Shown: positions 5,432 through 10,862 of the stretch, piece after piece
Layout of the letters: each line of letters starts with the position of its first letter
How positions within the stretch are numbered: the first letter of the stretch is position 1
Source of the DNA: an uncultured Trueperaceae bacterium
GTDB lineage: Bacteria; Deinococcota; Deinococci; Deinococcales; Trueperaceae
Reading direction: 5' to 3'
Assembly: GCA_937907415.1 (NCBI GenBank)
Contig: CALCHY010000352.1
Coordinates: 1-16,908 of the forward strand
DNA: 16,908 nucleotides
The notes under the pieces: generated by a model
What the model saw: the letters and a program-made list of their open reading frames with translations, nothing else
Databases searched by the model: none
Told to the model about the DNA's origin: nothing
Made by a program: the position numbers and the translations under genes

Positions 5432-6517
5432 ATGAGGGATAGTGGTAGGCCCGAACAGACTGTCGCTGGCACAGCACCGCTTAATATTGCCATCGGATCG
5501 GGGCCGGTTGGAAGCATTGCGGCCGGAGTGCGCAAGGACCTCGCGCTCGTCAAAGCGGCGCTGCTATACGCGGACCGGGTCACCTTGCGAAGCCCCATCA
5601 CGACCATGCTGGTGGCGGTGGCAGCCCTGCGAAGCCTGACGCTTGACGAGAAGGTCGGACTCATAGTCCACCTCGCACCTGTGCTTGACCAAGAGACCGG
5701 CGAGAAGTTGGCCCACGACCTCCAAGGCGCCTTTGCGACAGCTAACCGGCAACGACGCCGCCAGCTCGAGGGCCGCATCAGGAGCGCGTTCGACAGCATC
5801 AAGGCGAGGGCCACCGAAATGCTGAACGACTTCGGGGCGAACGATCATATCCGCGCAACACAGCTCGACGCGCTCGACATTCAGTCGTTCAACATGGGGG
5901 TAGGAGGCGGCGTTATCTCCTCCATAAGGCAAGCAGCCGGAGCTCCCAACTATCACGACCCCGACGTCACTCACCAGTTTATCGACGGGGTCCTGGCGGA
6001 TATACGTAACCCAAACACCTTCCCCATGCTCGACGCGCACACGAAGCGGATAATTAACGCCGGCGTGCGAGAGGGAGTGTTCCAGTTTACGGACGCCGAG
6101 GTGAAGAAGGGACAGCACGTCGCCTTAGCGGGCCACGTATTCGACCGCCTCCCCGTCTTCGAAAGAGCCTCGATCGACGAGTTGGTCGACGTGCGGATGC
6201 AACTACAAGTCCCACTTGTGCGCTTCCGTTCCGCGATGATCCGCTTCGGCGCGGCCGTGAAAGAAGCGCCCGGGGACGACGATTTTCGCACCGAGGCCGA
6301 ACTCATCTTGCTCCAAGAGGTGGAGCCCGCCCTCATAGAATTGGACGAGCTCGTCCGTGAGAACTCCTACCTACGGCAGCTGCTCAACGCGGTCATCGGT
6401 GACCGCAAGGCGCTGGTGGGTGCACTAGGCCTGGCGATGACCAACTGGGGGGCAGTTGGCCGGAGAGCTACTAAGCGTTCCGGCCAGCGCGGTCGCCGGC
6501 ATGCTCGCCACGCATAG
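5432..6517 (+). CDS. Hypothetical helical protein, 3' frameshifted
   Basis: The open frame encodes 361 aa, starting at ATG 5432 with GGGGG seven bases upstream. The N-terminal part is KAALLYADRVTLRSPI (about residues 41-56), a pattern I associate with uncharacterised proteins of accessory regions; the rest is mainly helical and charged, without signal peptide or membrane spans. I cannot name the family. The last 24 or so residues (RRATKRSGQRGRRHARHA) are abnormally basic because the frame slips: removing one base from the six-G run at 6447-6452 gives LAMTNWGQLAGELLSVP and continues in good coding sequence to TGA 6612-6614. The gene sits inside a duplicated cassette and has replaced part of an MbcA-like gene there, so it probably arrived by insertion. 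It may be a pseudogene, a phase-variable gene, or carry a sequencing error. Confidence 0.6.
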   Translation: MRDSGRPEQTVAGTAPLNIAIGSGPVGSIAAGVRKDLALVKAALLYADRVTLRSPITTMLVAVAALRSLTLDEKVGLIVHLAPVLDQETGEKLAHDLQGAFATANRQRRRQLEGRIRSAFDSIKARATEMLNDFGANDHIRATQLDALDIQSFNMGVGGGVISSIRQAAGAPNYHDPDVTHQFIDGVLADIRNPNTFPMLDAHTKRIINAGVREGVFQFTDAEVKKGQHVALAGHVFDRLPVFERASIDELVDVRMQLQVPLVRFRSAMIRFGAAVKEAPGDDDFRTEAELILLQEVEPALIELDELVRENSYLRQLLNAVIGDRKALVGALGLAMTNWGAVGRRATKRSGQRGRRHARHA

Positions 6518-6614
6518 CGCCTGGAAGGCCGAAGCCAACCGAAGGAAGCTGGACAAGCAGATACGAAGCCACGAGATGTACTTCGTCTACCACCTGCACA
6601 CCCTCGAAGACTGA
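6453..6614 (+). pseudogene. Out-of-frame 3' end of the 5432 gene
   Basis: Read one base out of phase with the upstream frame, this stretch encodes QLAGELLSVP, AVAGMLATHSAWKAE, a lysine/arginine-rich helix, and ends SHEMYFVYHLHTLED before TGA at 6612-6614. The composition matches the helical body of the upstream protein, whereas the annotated frame here is an implausible run of arginines. The junction is the six-G tract at 6447-6452. The restored protein would be about 393 aa. Confidence 0.65.
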
Positions 6615-6641
6615 CGAACGCGGGCTCCTCTCCGGCCACGA

Positions 6642-6746
6642 TCACACCAGGTGACACAGCGCCCAAAAGGCCGTGGCAAACGAACTCGGCTCATCAGCGA
6701 CAAGTTGCTTCAGGCCATCGCGGATCTCCTCGACCACCACACCCAT
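6642..6746 (-). pseudogene. Remnant of MbcA/ParS-like gene
   Basis: ATG at 6746 opens a 34-codon frame whose first residues, VVEEIRDGLKQL, match LIEEIREGLRQL of the MbcA-like protein at 1951-2145; DNA identity continues upstream into the shared terminator element. After about 6700 the similarity ends (VADEPSSFATAF) and the toxin-binding core is missing. This is the right-hand border of the 1.37-kb insertion in the second cassette. Confidence 0.6.
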
Positions 6747-6765
6747 CCCGCCGGCAGGAGCACCT

Positions 6766-6837
6766 GCTTATACTGCAATCGTAGACCCCGGATTCTTCCT
6801 CTCCGGCCCAAGCGGCCGCGAAGAAGCCCGGGGCTTT
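6766..6837 (+). ncRNA. -10 box plus terminator element, copy B
   Basis: TATACT (6769-6774), 11 nt, then a three-part hairpin: CCCCGG/CCGGGG (6786-6791 with 6828-6833), TTCTTC/GAAGAA, and GGCC/GGCC at the tip, followed by TTT. The parts and distances equal those of 2163-2234, while the loop bases differ; the inner stem is longer here. Both loops keep the C-rich TTCCTCTCCGG, which could pair with purine-rich ribosome-binding sites. It may be a very short RNA or a plain terminator. Confidence 0.45.
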
Positions 6838-7135
6838 CTGATGCAGCTCGATACCGGCCGTGACCATCTCTGAGATGAGTCAGTTTCGACAATTAACAAC
6901 CAAGGCACCGCAGCCATCCACAGAAAATGCCCATTAGCGAGCGATGTAGTCAGTGCCTACTGGAGCTGGCACGCAGACAGCACCCTGGCGATCCGCTCAG
7001 ACGAGGCCCATCCCAGAAGCGTATCTGAGAACGGCCCCATGCGGCCCACGCTGCGACGCGAGTTTACTTCGGAATGAACTACGACGCGTGAGCGCCGCCA
7101 GGCTCCGCTCCATTAACCCAGCGTCCCAAGTGTGA
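6838..7135. other. Intergenic region without recognised gene
   Basis: No supported coding region on either strand; frames are short and unlike anything known. The only structure I see is a small palindrome, CATCTC-T-GAGATG, at 6865-6877. The composition is less GC-rich around 6875-6960 than in the flanking genes. Confidence 0.5.
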
Positions 7136-7165
7136 GCCATATGTCCCGTAACTAGGGCGTATGGC
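7136..7165. promoter_or_regulatory. Operator-like dyad before MNT/HEPN genes
   Basis: GCCATA (7136-7141) and TATGGC (7160-7165) are perfect arms, with an inner CCC/GGG (7145-7147 with 7155-7157) around a 7-nt centre. It lies where the -35 region of the downstream -10 box would be. The first gene of the operon encodes an N-terminal winged helix, so autorepression through this site is a natural guess. Confidence 0.5.
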
Positions 7166-7186
7166 CCAGATGTGGGGCGGCAGTGA

Positions 7187-7192
7187 TACCAT
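7187..7192 (+). promoter_or_regulatory. -10 box of the MNT/HEPN operon
   Basis: TACCAT, preceded by TGA in an extended -10-like context, lies 5 nt before the ATG at 7198, with no Shine-Dalgarno sequence between. This would give a leaderless mRNA, as proposed for the AbiE-like operon. Confidence 0.4.
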
Positions 7193-7197
7193 CACGC

Positions 7198-7827
7198 ATG
7201 GATCTCTCGGCTCCACATCTAGTCGTTCTCCCCGCGGCCGTTGGGGGCGTCCTGTCAGCCCTGGCCGGCACCACGAGGCCATTGAGCGGCCGCGAGGTTG
7301 CCCGGCTAGGCGGCGTCGCCCGCAGCACGGCGGCGCGCGCGCTTCAGCATTTGGTAGAGCATGGCCTGGTAAGGGTGCAGGAGGCCGGTGCCGGTGCGGC
7401 GCTCCTGTATACGCTCAACCGCGAGCACCTGGCTGCCGAACCGGTCCTCGCTCTGCTGGGTCTACGTCGCAGCCTCGTCGACCGACTCAGAAGCGAAATC
7501 GAAGGCTGGCCCCTACCGCCACTGCACGCGTCGCTCTTCGGCTCCGCCGCGCGAGGTGACGGCAGCACCGCCAGCGACATCGACGTGTTCATCGTTAGGC
7601 CAGCCGCGGTGGCGGTAGAGGACGCGCGGTGGCGCTGCCAGCTCGACCGCCTCGCCGACCTGGTGGTGAGTTGGACCGGGAACCACGCGGGGATCGCCGA
7701 GGTGGCGGAGCAGGAGTTGGGGCGACTGGCGCGCGAGCGTCCGCTCGTCGTCGAGGAGCTTGAGCAGGACGCTGTCGCCCTCGTGGGACCCGCCGTCGCA
7801 ACCCTGCTGGAGCGGGGAAAACGATGA
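7198..7827 (+). CDS. MNT nucleotidyltransferase antitoxin with wHTH
   Basis: A 209-aa protein. An N-terminal winged helix (about residues 28-75, PLSGREVARLGGVARSTAA, LVEHGLVRV) is joined to a minimal nucleotidyltransferase domain. The catalytic motif is GSAARGD-----DID: G115-S116, ten residues, then D127 and D129. MNT proteins of type VII toxin-antitoxin systems AMPylate the partner HEPN RNase to silence it. The HEPN gene follows with an ATGA overlap. The core motifs are all present, so the enzyme looks active. An in-frame GTG lies five codons upstream at 7183, but ATG 7198 is preferred: the family starts at M-D-L-S-A-P and a -10 box sits just before it. The fused wHTH suggests that the antitoxin also represses its own operon. 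Confidence 0.85.
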   Translation: MDLSAPHLVVLPAAVGGVLSALAGTTRPLSGREVARLGGVARSTAARALQHLVEHGLVRVQEAGAGAALLYTLNREHLAAEPVLALLGLRRSLVDRLRSEIEGWPLPPLHASLFGSAARGDGSTASDIDVFIVRPAAVAVEDARWRCQLDRLADLVVSWTGNHAGIAEVAEQELGRLARERPLVVEELEQDAVALVGPAVATLLERGKR

Positions 7828-8237
7828 GCCGCCAGCGTGGCCGTACGCAGGCATGCGGCCCGGCGGAGGCGCGCACCCGGGCGGGGACGGCCGCGAAGTT
7901 CCTGGAGGTCGCGGGCCTGATCGACAGCGAGGACGAGGGGGCGTTCCGGAACGTAGCCGCCTCCTTGGCGGTCCTCGCCGGCATCGCGGCAGCGGACGCG
8001 GCCTGCTGCCGCGCCTTGGGTCGCCGCTCGCGGGGCAGCGACCACCACGACGCAGAGGCGCTGGTTGCCGAGATCTCGCCGGGCGGCGCGGAGGCAGCCA
8101 CCTGGCTGCGGCGCCTAATCGATCTGAAGGACACGGCGCAGTACGGGATCATCTACGTGAGCCGCGACGACCTAAAGGTTGCGATGAGGCAGGCCGAGAG
8201 ACTCGTTGCCTTCGCCAACGAGGTAATCCGGCGGTAG
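7824..8237 (+). CDS. HEPN-domain toxin partner of MNT
   Basis: A 137-aa helical protein. Residues 40-137 follow the HEPN layout seen beside wHTH-MNT genes: AASLAVLAGIAAADAACCRALGRRSRG..., then LIDLKDTAQYGIIYVS and MRQAERLVAFANEVI. R70 and H75 form an R-X4-H arrangement in the segment RSRGSDHH, a candidate for the RNase active site of HEPN toxins, although the typical motif usually lies nearer the C-terminus, where this protein has KDTAQYG. The first 20 or so residues are basic and probably flexible. The start overlaps the stop of the MNT gene, so the two are coexpressed. In this class the HEPN protein cleaves RNA and is inactivated by nucleotidylation of a conserved tyrosine; Y107 could play that part. 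Catalytic activity is inferred. Confidence 0.75.
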   Translation: MSRQRGRTQACGPAEARTRAGTAAKFLEVAGLIDSEDEGAFRNVAASLAVLAGIAAADAACCRALGRRSRGSDHHDAEALVAEISPGGAEAATWLRRLIDLKDTAQYGIIYVSRDDLKVAMRQAERLVAFANEVIRR

Positions 8238-8344
8238 GAGCAACCTGACGAAGCGACAAAAGTGCGCTTGCTCGTGATGCCGCAGCAGGAAGTCCTCGCC
8301 TAGACCTCCGTATTCTGCTCTCGACTCCACTTACCGCCCTCTCT

Positions 8345-8361
8345 AGAAGCGCGGCGCTTCT
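8345..8361. terminator. Hairpin downstream of MNT/HEPN
   Basis: AGAAGCG (8345-8351) and CGCTTCT (8355-8361) pair perfectly around a 3-nt loop, about 110 bp after the HEPN stop. There is no T-run, so it is at best a weak terminator. Confidence 0.35.
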
Positions 8362-8389
8362 CGCGTGGCTGTTCCCACCCCTAACCTCC

Positions 8390-8572
8390 TTCCTACAGCG
8401 GGAAGAACTGCGCGAAATAGCCAGCGCCGAAGGCAGGCCACTCGATGACCTGACCGCTGAAGCTGTCGCCCGCCAACTAACGCAGAAGCGCGAGACCCGA
8501 CCTCACATCATGGCCGTCTACGAGCGAAACCACCAAGAGTTCGCCGACCTCTATACCAAACTCTCCGAATAA
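8390..8572 (+). pseudogene. 3' end of an antitoxin-like gene, start lost
   Basis: An open frame runs from 8249 to TAA 8570-8572 but has no usable start codon until ATG 8510. From about 8396 it reads like real protein: EELREIASAEGRPLDDL, AEAVARQLTQKRET, then VYERNHQEFADLYTKLSE. The charged helical tail resembles C-termini of small antitoxins, but I cannot name a family. Most likely the 5' part of the gene has been lost or scrambled. A product from the internal ATG would be only 20 aa. Confidence 0.4.
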
Positions 8573-8658
8573 CCCACAAGCGACTAATGCTAGAGCGGGC
8601 CCGGAACTCTGGAGCAGGGCGGCCGGAGCCGACGCCTGGGCGACCCATACGCCGCCTG

Positions 8659-8727
8659 CTAAGCTCTCCTGGTAGTCCTGAGGCTACTCCCCTCCCAGCC
8701 TTATGCCGGTGATGAACCCGGGTTTGA
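8659..8727. repeat. Repeat upstream of XRE gene, copy B
   Basis: Counterpart of 99-167, sharing CTAAGCT, AGTCC, GGCTACTCC, CTCCC and GCCGGTGATGAACC at the same spacings. It ends about 110 bp before the second XRE gene. The two copies are in the same orientation about 8.56 kb apart and enclose most of the island. Confidence 0.6.
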
Positions 8728-8838
8728 GCCACGCCTGCGGCCCGAACGGACGGACCGCTGTTCCATACCCGCCCGCCACCACCGCAGCGAGCAGCCCGGG
8801 AACAAGCCGCCACCCCTCGAGAGAACCAAGAAGTCGCC

Positions 8839-9156
8839 ATGGCCAGGAAATGGAAGGAGATTCGCGCACGAGCCATTAGCGAAGCACGCCTAGACGACCA
8901 GAAGATCGCAGCACACAAAGGCCGCCTGCTCGCCCCGCAACTCGGCTATGAACTCGCCCAGCGCAGACAGAATGCGGATATCGTGCTCGAGGAGCTGCCG
9001 CAGCGCCAACAGGTTACTGCGGTCGAACTCACCTACATATTGCAGGGACAACTGGACCGCGTGCGCGTGGCCACTTTGCGGGCGTACATTAGCTCGCTGG
9101 GCGGCAGACTCCGGATCACCGTTAGGTTCGGGGATGAACACACACGCCATCACTGA
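8839..9156 (+). CDS. XRE-like protein with degraded HTH
   Basis: A 105-aa paralog of the protein at 281-610; the first 45 residues align well (KWKEIRARAISEARLDDQKIAAHKGRL against TWRDVRAKAI... AAHKRRL). The C-terminal LRAYISSLGGRLRITVRFGDE is the normal end of this family and is complete here, unlike in the first copy. The HTH itself is abnormal: the turn and recognition helix that read LTQAELAARLGVPETHVARLEDG in the first copy are IVLEELPQRQQVTAVELTYILQG here, losing the invariant Ala and Gly. It may have lost DNA binding. No toxin gene is adjacent. ATG 8839 is chosen because the conserved N-terminus begins there; no strong Shine-Dalgarno sequence is seen. Confidence 0.65.
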   Translation: MARKWKEIRARAISEARLDDQKIAAHKGRLLAPQLGYELAQRRQNADIVLEELPQRQQVTAVELTYILQGQLDRVRVATLRAYISSLGGRLRITVRFGDEHTRHH

Positions 9157-9159
9157 CTA

Positions 9160-9306
9160 CTAGCTAAGCCGAACACCACACCTGCGCCTGTTGCTAGGCG
9201 CTGGCGCCTCGCTCGCGAGATGCGGGTAGATTGTGATGGCGGCGGAGGTGCCCACATCGCCCGTGCCGACTATCAGCAAGTCATAGTCGGAGTTCCCTGA
9301 AGTAGG
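9160..9306 (-). pseudogene. N-terminal scrap of FAD disulfide oxidoreductase
   Basis: Between in-frame stops, without a start codon, this encodes NSDYDLLIVGTGDVGTSAA, the dinucleotide-binding N-terminus (YDLL-V-GxGxxGxxAA) of mercuric reductase/dihydrolipoamide dehydrogenase-type flavoproteins. After some 25 residues the similarity ends. It lies downstream, on the same strand, of a decayed MerR gene, so the two may be relics of one metal-resistance operon. Confidence 0.5.
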
Positions 9307-9373
9307 TCATTTCCGCAGACCAGGCCCTCCCGTGAGGGGGGTCAAGTGGTGGTGGTGCGCTAGCCGGCGGCGC

Positions 9374-9583
9374 TTAGGCGAGATAAATGCAGCCTTGTCC
9401 TTCGCAGGTGGGGAGCGGTTGTGCCTTAGCCCGCTCCAGCCGGCCTGCGCGGTCGGCGTCCTCGGCGCCGTAGTAGCGGCACGCATTTACACTGCGCTCA
9501 GCTGCAAGGAGGCCCAAGTCCGTCCAATAGTGCAAAGCTTTCACCGGTTCGCGCGGGTGCAGCGCCAGTTGCCCAATCGTCAT
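9374..9583 (-). pseudogene. Truncated MerR-family regulator
   Basis: The 69-codon frame begins MTIGQLA, then EPVKALHYWTDLGLL, RSVNACRYYGAEDADRA, the winged-helix N-terminus of MerR regulators (usual form EPVKTLRYWTDLGLL...GYRYY--ED). The G-Y-R core has become A-C-R and the frame then runs into LERAKAQPLPTCEGQG and a stop, with no dimerisation helix or metal-binding domain. A full member would be 110-150 aa. It is probably non-functional, and the DNA between it and the flavoprotein scrap (9307-9373) has no recognisable content. Confidence 0.6.
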
Positions 9584-9608
9584 ATCTCATGCTAGAGCTG
9601 AGTCCTAA

Positions 9609-9623
9609 CCCGCACGTTGCGGG
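9609..9623. promoter_or_regulatory. Short perfect dyad
   Basis: CCCGCA-CGT-TGCGGG, a 6-3-6 palindrome, lies 26 bp upstream of the MerR remnant start. It may be an old operator. The rest of 9584-9800 shows no gene. Confidence 0.3.
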
Positions 9624-9812
9624 AACCAAAGCAATTCCGGGTCCGCCGCTGACTGTTTGGGTGGGCTTCCCACCGGGCGCGAAGAGGCGTCTCATTACCA
9701 GCCAAGCACGCCAGCGCCCGTTCCGGTTCGCTCCGCGCCTACGATCCCCCACTTGTCACGGTACGGGGCGTACGCTTACACTTCGCCGATACCTGAGCAC
9801 ACCACTCGGGAT

Positions 9813-9818
9813 TAAACT
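9813..9818 (+). promoter_or_regulatory. Candidate -10 box of ABC importer operon
   Basis: TAAACT lies 6 nt before ATG 9825 and 43 nt before the binding-protein start. I see no convincing -35 box and no recognisable Fur or DtxR/IdeR site, so iron control cannot be read from the sequence. Confidence 0.3.
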
Positions 9819-9824
9819 GCACCC

Positions 9825-9851
9825 ATGACGGGCCAACCCCCTCGTGACTAG
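9825..9851 (+). CDS. 8-codon upstream ORF (MTGQPPRD)
   Basis: ATG 9825 to TAG 9849-9851 encodes MTGQPPRD. Its stop codon overlaps the AGGAG (9850-9854) that serves the binding-protein gene, so ribosomes finishing it would be placed to reinitiate. It follows a -10-like box by 6 nt. It could be a translational coupling leader or chance. Confidence 0.25.
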   Translation: MTGQPPRD

Positions 9852-9861
9852 GAGAACCAGC

Positions 9862-10803
9862 ATGATAGGCAACACGCAGACGCTCGCCGTCCTCCGGCCG
9901 TTAATGACTCTCGTCTTGTTCACGTTGGTGAGCACCGCCTTCGCCCAGCCGGACGCGGCCACGTGCGACGGCCGTTTGGTGGAGCACGCCATGGGCATCA
10001 CCTGCGTGCCGCTCCAGCCGCAGCGTGTAGTGGTGCTCGACACCGGCGAGCTTGACAGCTCCCTGGCGCTGGGCGTCGTTCCGGTGGGCGCGGTAAGCGC
10101 CTTCGCCGCTGGCAGCTTCCCTGAGTACCTCGGCGACCGCACCGGCGGCATCGCCCTGGTGGGAACTATCGCCGAGCCGAATTTGGAGGCGATCCTCGCA
10201 CTGCACCCGGACCTGATCCTCTCTAGCCGCCTGCGGCACGAGGCCATCTACGACCAGCTCTCCAAGATCGCACCCACCGTCCTCACGGAGACCGTGGGCG
10301 TGGTGTGGAAGCAGAACCTGCTCTCCAACGGCGAGAGCTTGGGCAAGCTAGCCGAGGCCGAAGCGCTGCTCGCCGACTACGACGCGCGCCTGGCCGACCT
10401 GCGCGCCGCGCTCGGTGACCTGCCGACCGTCTCCGTCGTCCGCTTCCTCCCGGGACAGGTGCGCATCTACCTCTCCGAGTCGTTCATCGGCACCATCATC
10501 TCCGACGCGGGGTTGCCGCGCCCCACTGCCCAGCAAGCCAAGGAGTTCGCGCTCTACGTGGACCGCGAAGGCATCGCGCTGATGGACGCCGACGTGATGT
10601 TCGTGACCAGCTACGGACCCGCCGAGGCCACCAGCCTGGAGCAGTTCCGCCAGGATCCGCTGTGGCAGGCGCTGCGAGTGGTGCGCGAAGGCAACGTGCA
10701 CTTCGTGCCCGACGCCTACTGGATGCTCGGCATCGGCCCCATCGCAGCCAACATGGTGGTCGACGACCTCTTCACCTACCTGGTCGACGAGGCCGCCCGT
10801 TGA
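9862..10803 (+). CDS. Periplasmic iron-complex binding protein, FecB-type
   Basis: A 313-aa protein. Residues 1-28 are a Sec signal peptide with a LMTLVLFTLVSTAFA core and likely cleavage after AFA; there is no lipobox cysteine. The mature part is a class III (FecB/FhuD/BtuF) binding protein: CVPLQPQRVVVLDTGELDSSLALGVVPVGAV, NLEAILALHPDLILSS, YDQLSKIAPTV, and a C-terminal GIGPIAANMVVDDLF. These proteins carry ferric siderophores, haem or cobalamin to a FecCD permease, here encoded downstream. The start is ATG 9862 because AGGAG lies 7 nt before it; an in-frame GTG at 9844 would add MTRRTS but has no ribosome-binding site. Ligand identity cannot be told from sequence; iron complexes are the commonest for this subgroup. 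Confidence 0.88.
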   Translation: MIGNTQTLAVLRPLMTLVLFTLVSTAFAQPDAATCDGRLVEHAMGITCVPLQPQRVVVLDTGELDSSLALGVVPVGAVSAFAAGSFPEYLGDRTGGIALVGTIAEPNLEAILALHPDLILSSRLRHEAIYDQLSKIAPTVLTETVGVVWKQNLLSNGESLGKLAEAEALLADYDARLADLRAALGDLPTVSVVRFLPGQVRIYLSESFIGTIISDAGLPRPTAQQAKEFALYVDREGIALMDADVMFVTSYGPAEATSLEQFRQDPLWQALRVVREGNVHFVPDAYWMLGIGPIAANMVVDDLFTYLVDEAAR

Positions 10804-10805
10804 GT

Positions 10806-10852
10806 CCGACCTGTCACGCTGAGGCGCGCGCGACGAGCGTCGGTTAGGTCGG
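10806..10852 (+). other. Nested intercistronic hairpin
   Basis: CCGACCT (10806-10812) pairs with AGGTCGG (10846-10852), and inside it ACGCT (10816-10820) pairs with AGCGT (10836-10840). It fills the 59-bp gap between the binding-protein gene and the next one. Such structures often protect upstream mRNA or attenuate read-through, which would raise binding protein over permease; that role is inferred. Confidence 0.5.
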
Positions 10853-10862
10853 CGTTCTGCGG

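Noticed and set aside
8659..8727. Manganese (yybP-ykoY) riboswitch on the minus strand
   Set aside because: The minus strand reads GGGGAGTAGCC, like the first box of that riboswitch, but the partner GCAAGACC box is absent, copy A reads GCGGAGTAGCC, and no transporter gene lies downstream.
99..8727. att sites of an integrative element
   Set aside because: The direct repeats bracket the island, but there is no integrase or tRNA gene, and the repeats extend into homologous XRE genes, so a gene duplication explains them.
1..9860. Integron cassette array
   Set aside because: Several small TA-type genes in cassettes suggested it, but they lie on both strands, the repeats do not have attC form, and no integrase is present.
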